Shown: positions 25,333 through 34,518, numbered from the stretch's first letter. The stretch is 64,000 nt of DNA from UBA1161 sp002311745 (GCA_050018415.1 JBEKAB010000005.1:1-64000); one strand, 5' to 3'. Notes: generated by a model from the letters alone, not told the origin. Numbers and translations are program-made.

Positions 25333-27021
25333 TTAGTCACAGCCGCGGTCGCCGCCGTCCGCGGCGATTGAAGGCCAGCGCATGGCGGGAATCAAGCTCA
25401 AGACGCGCCCGCGCGACAGCGGCGGAAGCGCGGCCCGCGACGGGAGGGGGCGCGGCCGAATCACGGGCAATCCCAGGGCGTCGATGGCGCCCAGCGCCGC
25501 CGTGGGGTTGGGATCGAAGAGGGCCGAGCACTGCCCCAGCGCCGCCGCCAAGTCGCCGGCGGATGCGATGGGGCCGTGGGCGCGGTCGCTCAAGTCGGCG
25601 ATGTCCATCCATCCGCGCCCAAACAGCGCCAAGGGAAGTCCCTGGGCAATGGCGGCGCGGGCCAGACTCTGCTGATACGCCGGATGAACCAGACGCTCCA
25701 GGAACAGTTGCCGATCGACCTCCTCGGCGGCGAGGCCCAGCTTGGCCATCTGGTTTTCAAGATAGCGCAGCGGCTCGCCCCCCAGCGCCTGCGGCCTTCT
25801 CTTCAATTCGTCGGCGATCATTTCCCACAAAAGTCCCTGGCTGGAAAACTCCTTGAGGCGCGGCGGCACGTCCAGGAGATGGGTGTCGGCCAGGAGTCCG
25901 ACCAGTTTTCCGTCTGCGCGCGTTGGCGGGAGCGCAAATCCCAAGCCGGCGGGCCAGGCGGCGATGTCGATGCGCTGGTTGCTCCAGCCGACGCCCAGGG
26001 CGATGTCGCGCCATTGCGGATCGGCCAGGAGCAACCCGTCGCCCGCCGCGGCGGCAACGGGCGGGGCGATGCGCGGCGTCGTCACCCACGTGATCCATGC
26101 CGTGCGCTGGGGAACGATCAGCGGGAAATCATGGCGGAAGGTGTTGGCCGTCACGACGGCGTCGGCCTCGGCGGCGGCCAGGGCCACGGCCAGGGGCGAG
26201 GCGGACAGCGGGCGGTCCGGGTCCAGATGGACAAACGCGTCGGCGGCATCGTCGCCGCAGATCGCATTCATCAATGCCGGTCCGGAAAGATCGGCCAGTC
26301 GGAAATAGCCGGAGGCGACGACAAGCACGCGGCCGGTGGGACGCGTGCGGCGATCGCCGGCCTGACGCGATAGGGCGATGCGATCGGCTCGCCGGGAGGT
26401 TTCAGCGCTGATGACCGCCTGGGCATCGGTGGTGAATTGGCCCAGTTCGCCATCCTCCAGCAGGGAGGTTCGCACGAAATTCTGGGGCAGGGGCAAGCCG
26501 GGATGAGCGGCAAAAAGTTTGCCCAGTTGCTCGGTCCAATCCCAGCCCGCGGCGAACCCAAGGCGCCCGGCGGCCAGCTCGGCGGAAAAATCCTCGCAGC
26601 GCAGCATGACCGCCAGACACAGCGGGTCGGGCACAATCGCCACGATGGCCTGATTGGACTGGATTCTTTCAAAACACGCGCGCAGCTGTCCGGCATGCGT
26701 GGGGTGGACGAAGCATCCGACGGTGCCGCTTAGTTCCAGGTTTTTGAGCATTTGGCGGCCGGCCAATAAGGGCACGGAACATCCGGTCCACCAATAGCCT
26801 TCGTCCAAAGCCGTGAGAAAGCCGTCGCGGCCGAAGGTCCACTGCAGCGGCATCGGCACGCTCGTAACCATATGTGCCACAGAAGGTTGCAGTTGCTGGA
26901 GCGCGGCCAGATTGATGGCAAAACGCTCTTGTGCCAGGCGGTCGGCGGCGGCTTGCGGGGCAGGCGGCACGTCCGCGGCGGGGCGGAGGGCATCGCCGAC
27001 GCACAGAACAACGCTGTTCAT
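25333..27021 (-). CDS. Unrecognised protein, possible GT-B glycosyltransferase
   Basis: A 562-residue protein not assigned to a known family. It begins with a strand (SVVLCVGDAL) like a Rossmann fold. The C-terminal part (ARAAIAQGLPLALFGRGW, SDRAHGPIASAGDLAAALGQ, LFDPNPTAALGAIDALGLPVI) resembles the nucleotide-sugar binding half of GT-B glycosyltransferases. The middle holds repeated Ala/Leu-rich helices. ATG 27021 is preferred; an in-frame ATG at 27039 is possible. It ends 30 nt before the hldE start, so the two may be co-transcribed and it may use ADP-heptose. This is inference. Confidence 0.5.
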   Translation of the reverse strand: MNSVVLCVGDALRPAADVPPAPQAAADRLAQERFAINLAALQQLQPSVAHMVTSVPMPLQWTFGRDGFLTALDEGYWWTGCSVPLLAGRQMLKNLELSGTVGCFVHPTHAGQLRACFERIQSNQAIVAIVPDPLCLAVMLRCEDFSAELAAGRLGFAAGWDWTEQLGKLFAAHPGLPLPQNFVRTSLLEDGELGQFTTDAQAVISAETSRRADRIALSRQAGDRRTRPTGRVLVVASGYFRLADLSGPALMNAICGDDAADAFVHLDPDRPLSASPLAVALAAAEADAVVTANTFRHDFPLIVPQRTAWITWVTTPRIAPPVAAAAGDGLLLADPQWRDIALGVGWSNQRIDIAAWPAGLGFALPPTRADGKLVGLLADTHLLDVPPRLKEFSSQGLLWEMIADELKRRPQALGGEPLRYLENQMAKLGLAAEEVDRQLFLERLVHPAYQQSLARAAIAQGLPLALFGRGWMDIADLSDRAHGPIASAGDLAAALGQCSALFDPNPTAALGAIDALGLPVIRPRPLPSRAALPPLSRGRVLSLIPAMRWPSIAADGGDRGCD

Positions 27022-27062
27022 ACCTGATTTATCGGACATTGGCCGGGCCGGGACTTGAGCTT

Positions 27063-27091
27063 TTGGTCGAGGTGCCGCCTGCGGCTACACT
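27063..27091 (+). promoter_or_regulatory. Candidate dapF promoter giving a leaderless mRNA
   Basis: TTGGTC-N17-TACACT has a -35/-10 arrangement with optimal spacing. The -10 ends seven bases before the dapF ATG, so the transcript would begin at or next to the start codon. No ribosome site is seen before the ATG, consistent with a leaderless message. Confidence 0.4.
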
Positions 27092-27098
27092 TGGGCGG

Positions 27099-27956
27099 AT
27101 GCGCTTCACCAAGATGCACGGCATCGGCAACGACTACGTCTACGTCAACGGCTTTGAGCAGACGGTGGCCGATCCCGCGCAACTGGCCAAACGAATCTCC
27201 GATCGGCACTTCGGCGTCGGGGCCGATGGGCTGATTTTGATCCTCCCTTCGGACAACGCGGATGTGCGCATGCGCATATTCAACGCGGACGGCAGCGAGG
27301 CGGAAATGTGCGGCAACGGCATCCGCTGCGTGGCCAAATACGCTTACGAGCACGCCCTGGCGCGCAAGAATCCGATCACGGTCGAGACCGGGCGCGGCGT
27401 GCTGTCCTTGTCCATGCGAATCGACGCTCAAGCGGTACGCGAAGTGACGGTGAACATGGGCCAGCCGATTCTTTCCTTGTCGCAAATTCCCGTGAATGCG
27501 GAAAAAGTGGTCAAGAGCTGCCGCGAGCACGAATATTATGATTTTGAGCCGGGCGATTCCGAAGGCGCCCGCGCCGTGTTCGTTTCCATGGGCAATCCAC
27601 ACGCGGTCATGTTTGTGGAGAATGTCCGGAAGATCGACGTGCCCAGGCTGGGCCCCAAGATCGAGCATCACAGCGCGTTTCCGCATCGGATCAACGCGCA
27701 CTGGGTTCAGGTGCATTCGCCGACGGAAGTGACGATGCGTACGTGGGAGCGTGGCAGCGGGGTGACGCTGGCCTGCGGGACCGGGGCGTGCGCGGTGTGC
27801 GTGGCGGGGGCGCTGACCGGGCGCACGGGACGCAAAATCTTGGCGCATCTTCCCGGCGGGGATTTGGTCTTGGAGTGGCGGCAGGACGACAACAACGTGT
27901 ACATGACCGGCCCGGCCAGCGAAGTTTTTTCCGGCGACTGGCCCGAGAACCGCTGA
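27099..27956 (+). CDS. dapF: Diaminopimelate epimerase
   Basis: A 285-residue enzyme converting LL- to meso-diaminopimelate for lysine and peptidoglycan synthesis. Both catalytic cysteines sit in their motifs, MCGNGIRC and ACGTGACA, and MHGIGNDYV marks the N-terminus. Presence suggests that this organism makes DAP. The upstream frame in the same register does not belong to it; the family starts at MRFTKMHG. The next gene begins 12 nt after its stop. Confidence 0.95.
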   Translation: MRFTKMHGIGNDYVYVNGFEQTVADPAQLAKRISDRHFGVGADGLILILPSDNADVRMRIFNADGSEAEMCGNGIRCVAKYAYEHALARKNPITVETGRGVLSLSMRIDAQAVREVTVNMGQPILSLSQIPVNAEKVVKSCREHEYYDFEPGDSEGARAVFVSMGNPHAVMFVENVRKIDVPRLGPKIEHHSAFPHRINAHWVQVHSPTEVTMRTWERGSGVTLACGTGACAVCVAGALTGRTGRKILAHLPGGDLVLEWRQDDNNVYMTGPASEVFSGDWPENR

Positions 27957-27968
27957 GTGCAGCCGGCC

Positions 27969-30155
27969 ATGGACAAAACGCAGATCCTCAAGCTGGCACA
28001 AGAGCATCAAGAAGCCGGCCGTTTCGAGCTGGCGGAGGCGCTGTATCAGCAGGTTTTGGCGGCCGAGCCGGACCACGTCGATGCCCTGCATGGGGCGGGG
28101 ATTGCGGCGTTTCAGAGCGGCCGCCGCCACGAGGGTTTGCATCTGCTCCGCAGGGCGGTGGCCAAGAATCCCCAGCGCGCGGATTGCCATTACCACCTGG
28201 GGTTGATGCTGAAATTGTCCGGCCAGGCCAAGGAGGCGGTCGGGGCATTTGAGCAAGCCTTGGCCGTTCAGCCGGATTATCCGGAAGCGTGGAATGATCT
28301 GGGGATCGCGCTGGCGCTGGACGGGCGGCCGGCGGACGCGGTGGCGGCGTTCGAGCGGGCGGTGTCGCTTCGCCCGGATTTTCTCGACGCCCTGGGGAAC
28401 CTGAGTCACACGTTGCAGCGCCTGGGGCGATGGGAACAGGCGGTTGACGCCCAGCGCCGATGGATCGCCTTGCGGCCGCACGATGCCGAGTCGCAATTTC
28501 ACCTGGGCAACATGCTCCACGAGGCGGGGCATCTGGAGGCGGCCATCGAAGCTTTTGGCCAAGCCATCGCCCTCAAGCCCGACTTTGCCGATGCCTGCTA
28601 CAACCTGGGCAACACCCTGAAGGCCAAGGGGGACTTGGCCGGCGCGGCCCAGGCGTACTTACGCGCCCTGGAATGCCAGCCGAATTTGCACGAAGCGCAC
28701 AACAACCTGGGCAACGTGCTGCTAGATCAAGGACTTTTGGATCAGGCCATGGCCCGGTTTCGCCAGGCGCTGTTGCTGCAGCCGGATTACCTGGTGGCGC
28801 ACAACAATCTGGGCAACGCTTTGAAAGATGCCGCCGAAATCGACCAGGCCCTGGCCTGTTTTGATCGGGTGTTGGAGATCGATCCGAACTACGCCGAAGT
28901 GCACAGCAATCGCGTGTACGCGTGCTGTTTTCATCCGGATCACGATTCGCGGGACATTTTGCATCAGACGCTGCAGTGGTCGGCGCGGCATGCCCAGCCG
29001 CTGGTCGGCCAGATTCGGCCGCACCAGAACGATCCATCTCCGCAGCGGCGTCTGCGCGTGGGTTACCTCACCGCGGATTTGCGGGCGCATCCGGTGGGGC
29101 GGTTTTTGTTGCCGCTGCTGGCCCACCACGACCGACAACAGGTGGAAGTCTGGGCCTACAGCGGCGTGCAGATCGCCGATGAGGTGACGGCCCAGCTTCG
29201 GGCCAACTGCGACGTGTGGCGCGACATCCGCCGCTGCTCGATGCCGCAGATCGCCGAGCAAATCCGCCAGGACCGCATCGACATCCTCGTCGACCTGAGC
29301 CTGCACATGGCCCAGAACTATTTGCTGGTCTTTGCCCGCAAGCCGGCGCCGGTGCAGGTGACGTACCTCGGCTATTGCAGCACCAGCGGCATGGAGACGA
29401 TGGATTATCGGCTGACCGATCCGTACCTGGACCCGCCCGGCAGCGACCTGAGCTGTTACCGCGAGCGATCGGTGCACTTGCCGCGGACGTATTGGTGTTA
29501 CCAGCCTCTGACGACGCTGGCGGTCTGCGGGTTGCCGGCGGGCAAGAGCGGCGGGATCACCTTTGGATGCTTCAACAACTACTGCAAGGTATCGCCGCCC
29601 GCGTGGGAGGCATGGACGCGGATTCTGGCAGCCGTGCCCAATTCCCGGTTGGTGCTGTTTTCCCCAGTGGGCGAGCATCGGCAAAAGGCCCTGGGGCGCG
29701 TGGCGGCGGCGGGCGTCGACCCCCGCCGCGTGATCTTCCTCAACGGCGTGCCCCTGCCACAGTACTACCAGCGGTACCAAGAGATCGACATCGCCTTGGA
29801 CCCATTCCCCTATTGCGGGGGAACGACAAGCTGTGATGCGTTGTGGATGGGTGTTCCCCTGGTGACGCTGTGCGGCAGCAGCGCCCTGGGACGCGGGGGC
29901 GTGAGCATTCTGAGCAACACGGGGTTGCCGCAGCTGATCGGGCAAAATGTGGACCAATACGTCGCCATCGCCGCCGCCCTGGCCGCCGATCTGCCGCGCT
30001 TGGCTGAGCTGCGCCGCACGCTGCGGCAGCGCATGGCCCAGTCGCCGCTGATGGACCAACCGGCCTTTGCCCGCGATATCGAAGCGGCATATCGCCAGAT
30101 GTGGCGGACATGGTGCGGCGGGGTCGCGCCTCACCTGGCCGGCGCCGGGAGCTAG
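27969..30155 (+). CDS. TPR protein O-GlcNAc-transferase-like (SPINDLY/GT41), copy 1
   Basis: A 728-residue protein. About ten TPR units occupy residues 1-330; the C-terminal 390 residues have the GT41 (OGT/SPINDLY) catalytic fold: RVGYLTADLRAHPVGRFLLP, DILVDLSLHMAQNYLLVFARK, PVQVTYLGYCSTSGMETMDY, TFGCFNNYCKVSP and DPFPYCGGTTSCDALWMGVP. Such enzymes attach sugar to Ser/Thr of proteins, with TPRs reading the target. It starts at ATG 27969, 12 nt after dapF; a GTG directly at the dapF stop is an alternative. It is followed by a tandem paralogue. Confidence 0.88.
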   Translation: MDKTQILKLAQEHQEAGRFELAEALYQQVLAAEPDHVDALHGAGIAAFQSGRRHEGLHLLRRAVAKNPQRADCHYHLGLMLKLSGQAKEAVGAFEQALAVQPDYPEAWNDLGIALALDGRPADAVAAFERAVSLRPDFLDALGNLSHTLQRLGRWEQAVDAQRRWIALRPHDAESQFHLGNMLHEAGHLEAAIEAFGQAIALKPDFADACYNLGNTLKAKGDLAGAAQAYLRALECQPNLHEAHNNLGNVLLDQGLLDQAMARFRQALLLQPDYLVAHNNLGNALKDAAEIDQALACFDRVLEIDPNYAEVHSNRVYACCFHPDHDSRDILHQTLQWSARHAQPLVGQIRPHQNDPSPQRRLRVGYLTADLRAHPVGRFLLPLLAHHDRQQVEVWAYSGVQIADEVTAQLRANCDVWRDIRRCSMPQIAEQIRQDRIDILVDLSLHMAQNYLLVFARKPAPVQVTYLGYCSTSGMETMDYRLTDPYLDPPGSDLSCYRERSVHLPRTYWCYQPLTTLAVCGLPAGKSGGITFGCFNNYCKVSPPAWEAWTRILAAVPNSRLVLFSPVGEHRQKALGRVAAAGVDPRRVIFLNGVPLPQYYQRYQEIDIALDPFPYCGGTTSCDALWMGVPLVTLCGSSALGRGGVSILSNTGLPQLIGQNVDQYVAIAAALAADLPRLAELRRTLRQRMAQSPLMDQPAFARDIEAAYRQMWRTWCGGVAPHLAGAGS

Positions 30156-30217
30156 GCTGTTCGTGCCCGATGGATGGGAAATCCGGCCGCGGCTACACTG
30201 GGGCCGCTGAGCGGCAC

Positions 30218-32176
30218 ATGGACATCACGCAGATATTCGAGCTGGCCAAGGAGCATCACGAAGCGCGGCGTCTGGACCAGGCCCAATCGCTTTACGAGCA
30301 GGTTCTGGCTGCCCAGCCGGATCATGCCGCGGCGCTGCAGGGGGCGGGCATCTTGGCGTTCGAACGCGGCCGCTGCGATGAGGCAGTCCAACTCCTGCAG
30401 CGGGCCATCGCCCTCGAGCCGCAACGCGCCCAATTTCATTACAACCTGGGTTTGATGTTCAAGGAGCTTGGCCGCGTCGAAGAGGCCATTGCGGCATTCG
30501 AGCGGGCCGCGGCGCTGGAGCCGAACGATCCTCGTACCTTCAACGATCTGGGCATTGCCCTGGCGTCGCAGCGGCGATTGGAGGATGCGGTGGAGGCGTT
30601 CGGCAAGGCGATTGGCTTGCGTCCGGATTTTGTCGAGGCGATCAACAACCTCGGCAACGCCCTGGGGAGCCTGGGCCGATTGGAGGAAGCAGTAGCCGCG
30701 TGTCGGCGGGCCATCGCCCTGCGACCGGACTACCATCGGGCCTACAGCAATCTGGGCAATTCGCTTTGGGCCAAGGGCGAGCAGGAGCAGGCCATCGCCG
30801 CGTGCGAAAAAGCACTTTCCCTGCGGCCGAATTCCGCCGAAGCGTGCAATAATTTGGCCAACGCCCTCAAGGACGTGGGGCGCCTGGACGAGGCGGTGAC
30901 CCTGTATGGGCGGGCGGTTGCCCTGCGCCCGCAGTCGCCGGAATTTCACAGCAACCTGATTTTCGCCCTGCATTATTGCCAGGATCAGGATGCCGCTTCG
31001 CTCCTGGAGGAAATGCGACGCTGGAACCAGCGGCATGCTCGACCGCGTGGGTCCTTGATCCGGCGGTACGACAACGACCGCGACGAGCGGCGGCGCTTGC
31101 GCATCGGATACATCTCGCCCGATTTCCACTCGCATTCGGTCGGCCGATTCCTCCTGCCCCTTTTCGCCCACCACGATCACGAGCAGGTGGAGATTTTTGC
31201 CTACAGCGACGTGCTGCATCCGGACCAGACCACGCAGCGACTGCAAAGCGGCTGCGACCACTGGCGGGATATCCGGGCCATGAGCGACCGGGACGTCGAC
31301 GGGCAAATCCACCGGGACCGCATTGATATCCTCGTGGATTTGTCGCTGCACACGGCGGGCAACCGGCTGCTGGTCTTCGCCCAAAAACCGGCGCCGCTGC
31401 AGGTCACCTACTTGGCGTATTGCAGCAGCAGCGGCCTGGACACCATGGATTATCGCTTGACCGATCCGCATCTCGATCCGCCCGGAATCGACGAAAAATG
31501 CTACAGCGAAGCGACGATGCGTTTGCCGCGGACCTACTGGTGCTACGAACCAGACTCCGATGCGCCGCCGGTCGGCCCGCTGGCCGCGGAAACGAGCGGC
31601 GGGATCACCTTCGGCTGCTTCAACAACTACTGCAAGGTTTCGCCGGGCGCCTGGGAGGCGTGGTATCGCCTGCTGAGTGAGGTGCCGCGGTCCCGCCTGG
31701 CGGTTTACAGCCCGCGCGGCAGCCACCGCGAGTCGGCCTACCAGAACCTGTCGGCAGCCGGCATCGATCGCGATCGCCTCTCGTTCGTGGATCGCATGCC
31801 CCTGGGCGAATTTTTCGCTCGCCATGACGAAATTGACGTGGCGCTGGATCCATTTCCGTACGGCGGCGGGACCACGACGTGCGATGCACTCTGGATGGGG
31901 GTGCCGGTGGTGACGCTGCGGGGGCGGACGGCCGTGGGACGGGCGGGGGCCAGCCTCCTGAGCAACGTCGGCTTGCCGGAGCTGATTGGCGGAACTGTGG
32001 ATCAATATGTCCGCATTGCGCGTGACCTGGCGGCCGATCGGCCGCGGCTGGCCGAGCTGCGCCGCACCCTGCGGCAACGCATGGCCGGCTCCCCCCTGAT
32101 GGACGCAGCCGGCTTTGCACGCGATGTCGAATCCGCCCTGCGCCAAATGTGGCGGCGCTGGTGCCAGCAGGTCTAA
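30218..32176 (+). CDS. TPR protein O-GlcNAc-transferase-like (SPINDLY/GT41), copy 2
   Basis: A 652-residue tandem paralogue of the preceding gene with fewer TPR units and the same GT41 motifs (GYISPDFHSHSVGRFLLP, DILVDLSLHTAGNRLLVFAQ, TFGCFNNYCKVSP, DPFPYGGGTTTCDALWMGVP). The start is ATG 30218, where the homology to copy 1 begins (MDITQIFELAKEH against MDKTQILKLAQEH). A TACACT -10 element lies at 30194-30199, so it may have its own promoter. SpoVR follows eight bases after its stop. Confidence 0.88.
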   Translation: MDITQIFELAKEHHEARRLDQAQSLYEQVLAAQPDHAAALQGAGILAFERGRCDEAVQLLQRAIALEPQRAQFHYNLGLMFKELGRVEEAIAAFERAAALEPNDPRTFNDLGIALASQRRLEDAVEAFGKAIGLRPDFVEAINNLGNALGSLGRLEEAVAACRRAIALRPDYHRAYSNLGNSLWAKGEQEQAIAACEKALSLRPNSAEACNNLANALKDVGRLDEAVTLYGRAVALRPQSPEFHSNLIFALHYCQDQDAASLLEEMRRWNQRHARPRGSLIRRYDNDRDERRRLRIGYISPDFHSHSVGRFLLPLFAHHDHEQVEIFAYSDVLHPDQTTQRLQSGCDHWRDIRAMSDRDVDGQIHRDRIDILVDLSLHTAGNRLLVFAQKPAPLQVTYLAYCSSSGLDTMDYRLTDPHLDPPGIDEKCYSEATMRLPRTYWCYEPDSDAPPVGPLAAETSGGITFGCFNNYCKVSPGAWEAWYRLLSEVPRSRLAVYSPRGSHRESAYQNLSAAGIDRDRLSFVDRMPLGEFFARHDEIDVALDPFPYGGGTTTCDALWMGVPVVTLRGRTAVGRAGASLLSNVGLPELIGGTVDQYVRIARDLAADRPRLAELRRTLRQRMAGSPLMDAAGFARDVESALRQMWRRWCQQV

Positions 32177-32184
32177 GATTCGAC

Positions 32185-33717
32185 ATGGCCTCTTCCACCG
32201 AGGGTTCATTCCCGCCCGAGCTTCTGGCGGCCAAGAAGCAGATTCGCGAGCGCGCCCGCTCCTACGGCTTGGATTTCTTCCCCGTCGTCTTCGAGATGTG
32301 CGATTACGAGCAGATGAACCAGGTGGCCGCCTACGGCGGCTTCCCCCAGCGCTATCCCCACTGGCGCTTCGGCGCCGAGTACGAACGCCTGCGCAAACAA
32401 AACCTCTACGGGCTGGGTCGGGTCTATGAAATGGTCATCAACAACGATCCCTGTTATGCGTATCTGCAGGAATCGAACCCATTGGTGGATCAGAAGCTGG
32501 TGATCGCGCACGTGTACGCTCACGCGGATTTTTTCAAGAACAACCTGTGGTTCAGCCAGACCAACCGCAAGATGGTGGATGAGATGGCCAATCACGCCAC
32601 CCGCGTGCGCCGCCACATCGAAAAGCAGGGATACGACACCGTCGAGAAATTTCTGGACGTCTGCCTGGGCCTGGAAGACCTGATCGATCCGCACAGCCCG
32701 TTTCTAAACCGCGGGCCCATGGAGCAGAAGCCGCACCAGCCGCAGCGCCAAGAGCCGCTGCCCAAGTTCAAGGCCAAGGAGTATCTGGACAAATGGATGA
32801 ACCCGCCGGAGGTGCTGGAAGCCGAGGCCAGAAAGCTGCGCGATCAGCACGACAAGATGCGTCACGTGACGCCGGCCCAACCCACGCGCGACCTGCTGTC
32901 GTACCTGCTGCACCACGCCCGCCTGGACGATTGGCAGGTCGACTGCCTCACCATCGTCCGCGAGGAATCGTACTATTTTGCCCCGCAGGCGATGACCAAG
33001 GTCATGAACGAAGGCTGGGCCAGCTACTGGCACAGCACGCTCATGACCAAGCATTTCGTGGAAGCCCGCGACGTGATCGACTATGCCGATCACCACAGCG
33101 GTGCCGTGCACATGCCGCCGGGGAATTTCAACCCCTACAAGATCGGCTTGCTGCTCTTCCGCGACATTGAGGACCGCTGGAACAAGGGCCAATTCGGCAA
33201 GGCGTACGAGGAATCGGACAACCTGGGCGAGAAACAATCGTGGGACAAGGGGCTGGGGCTCGGCCGGGAGAAGATTTTCGAGGTGCGCCGCGTCTACAAC
33301 GACGTGAATTTCATCGACGAGTTCCTGACGCCCGAGTTCATCGAGAAGCACAAATTCTACCAATACGGCCGCGATCCGCACACCGGCCAATTGCGCATCC
33401 TCAGCCGCGACCCGCAGCGCATCAAGCAGGCGGTCCTGTATCAACTGACCAACATGGGCCGGCCGTTCATCTACGTTGCCGACGGCAACTACGGCAACCG
33501 GGGCGAGCTCTTTTTGGCCCACAAGCACAACGGCGTGGACCTGGAGATCAAGTTCGCCGTCGAGACGCTCAAGGGCATCTATCGTCTTTGGCAGCGCCCC
33601 GTTCACCTGCAAGCGAAGATCGACGACGAGATGATGCTTTTCAGCTACGGCGGTGATCAGCCCAAGCAGCAGACGATCCACGACGACCTGCCCAAGCCGG
33701 CGCATCAGGTGGCGTGA
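32185..33717 (+). CDS. SpoVR family protein
   Basis: A 510-residue member of the SpoVR/YcgB family. Characteristic segments: YGLDFFPVVFEMCDYEQMNQVAAYGGFP, WFSQTN, the conserved NEGWASYWHS, YADHHSG and the C-terminal NRGELFLAHKHNGVDLEIKF. The family is often linked with PrkA kinase and YeaH in stress or sporulation operons, but neither is seen here; instead it follows the TPR glycosyltransferases. Biochemical function is not established. Confidence 0.9.
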   Translation: MASSTEGSFPPELLAAKKQIRERARSYGLDFFPVVFEMCDYEQMNQVAAYGGFPQRYPHWRFGAEYERLRKQNLYGLGRVYEMVINNDPCYAYLQESNPLVDQKLVIAHVYAHADFFKNNLWFSQTNRKMVDEMANHATRVRRHIEKQGYDTVEKFLDVCLGLEDLIDPHSPFLNRGPMEQKPHQPQRQEPLPKFKAKEYLDKWMNPPEVLEAEARKLRDQHDKMRHVTPAQPTRDLLSYLLHHARLDDWQVDCLTIVREESYYFAPQAMTKVMNEGWASYWHSTLMTKHFVEARDVIDYADHHSGAVHMPPGNFNPYKIGLLLFRDIEDRWNKGQFGKAYEESDNLGEKQSWDKGLGLGREKIFEVRRVYNDVNFIDEFLTPEFIEKHKFYQYGRDPHTGQLRILSRDPQRIKQAVLYQLTNMGRPFIYVADGNYGNRGELFLAHKHNGVDLEIKFAVETLKGIYRLWQRPVHLQAKIDDEMMLFSYGGDQPKQQTIHDDLPKPAHQVA

Positions 33718-34012
33718 ACGCCTCCAGAAGTCCGCCGCCTCCGCAACATCATTTCGCGTTTTGCCATTTTCCCCGCGGCCAATAATAACGCGACTAGTCT
33801 TGTTTCATCGTCCTTTTGGATCGGCCGGGAAGATGTTCGCCGGCAATCGCGGCGTGATTTCCGCACACCCTGGCCCCTCTATATCTGTATGGGACCAATA
33901 TTCGTCGCACAAGGCCGCGCGGCATGTGCTTTTTAAATGCGCGCTCAATCCGCGTCGGCTCACCTATATAGTTTCATGGGGGTTCTACGCCCACGCCAGA
34001 TCGAGGCTTTAT
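33718..34012. other. Intergenic region before the accessory pocket
   Basis: About 295 nt with no supported gene. Several TATA-rich stretches (CTATATCTGTATGG near 33882, CCTATATAG near 33962) could be promoter elements. Just after it, AGGGGTG at 34013-34019 pairs with CACCCCT at 34047-34053, forming a hairpin that ends eight bases before the ribosome site of the 17-codon frame at 34073. Confidence 0.4.
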
Positions 34013-34072
34013 AGGGGTGTGCCAAGGAATAAGAAATTTCCGCCATCACCCCTGGAATTCAGGAGGTCCTTT

Positions 34073-34126
34073 ATGACCAGGAAGGGCGGGGCGACGCCGC
34101 AGAGCAGCCGACGGCGTTGCCCGTGA
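34073..34126 (+). CDS. 17-residue micro-ORF with strong ribosome site
   Basis: ATG at 34073 is preceded by TTCAGGAGGTCCTTT, a near-ideal Shine-Dalgarno, after a leader hairpin (34013-34053). The product MTRKGGATPQSSRRRCP is basic and ends in Cys-Pro. The stop is seven bases before a terminator-like hairpin. The tight module hairpin, SD, ORF, terminator suggests a real small protein or a leader peptide; function unknown. Confidence 0.4.
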   Translation: MTRKGGATPQSSRRRCP

Positions 34127-34132
34127 AAAAGA

Positions 34133-34154
34133 AGCCCCGGTAGTAGCCGGGGCT
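34133..34154 (+). terminator. Hairpin after the micro-ORF
   Basis: AGCCCCGG / CCGGGGCT with a six-base loop TAGTAG, immediately after the micro-ORF stop. Eight G/C-rich pairs make a strong terminator-like stem, though no T run follows. Confidence 0.5.
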
Positions 34155-34167
34155 AGGCGATTCACAC

Positions 34168-34243
34168 GCGGAACGGCCGAAGACGTTCCGCACGTTTTCC
34201 CGTCGATAAGCACGCTTGCGACGGGGGCCGGATGCGTATCCGG
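34168..34243 (+). other. Three consecutive hairpins, possible structured RNA
   Basis: In 76 nt three perfect stems follow each other: GCGGAACG/CGTTCCGC (34168-34191, loop 8), CCGTCG/CGACGG (34200-34224, loop 13) and CCGGAT/ATCCGG (34228-34243, loop 4). They lie between a terminator and the ribosome site of the next small gene. No named RNA family was recognised. This could be a structured leader or a small RNA. Confidence 0.35.
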
Positions 34244-34323
34244 TAATGCTTCTTAGACATTATCATTGTAACGCGCCCGGTCAAAACCTCAAGCGAGCAA
34301 AATTTTCTAGAGGAGCGGGAATT

Positions 34324-34509
34324 ATGAAAACCCGCAATCTACGGCCTGGGCAGGACGGACCTACCCCGCCGAATCATTCATGGCGTTTATGGGACGGCGA
34401 CAGTTGGATTGAACCCCTAACCGTTCGTCGCAAAGCCAACGGGAAATACTGCCCAAAGGACGGGCATGAGCCACCGTCTCTGTTGTTGGCTGTCCAAAAG
34501 CGAAGATGA
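34324..34509 (+). CDS. 61-residue protein of unknown function
   Basis: Starts at ATG 34324 after GAGGAGCGGGAATT, a good ribosome site that decides the start over upstream codons. The product is hydrophilic and rich in Pro, Trp and Arg (DGPTPPNHSWRLWDGDSW, KYCPKDGHEP). No signal peptide or TM segment. A strong terminator follows 10 bases after its stop. No family recognised. Confidence 0.5.
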   Translation: MKTRNLRPGQDGPTPPNHSWRLWDGDSWIEPLTVRRKANGKYCPKDGHEPPSLLLAVQKRR

Positions 34510-34518
34510 ATGACGCGA

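Noticed and set aside
30152..32209. 685-codon minus-strand open frame
   Set aside because: Antisense of the second TPR GT41 gene, which has clear catalytic motifs.
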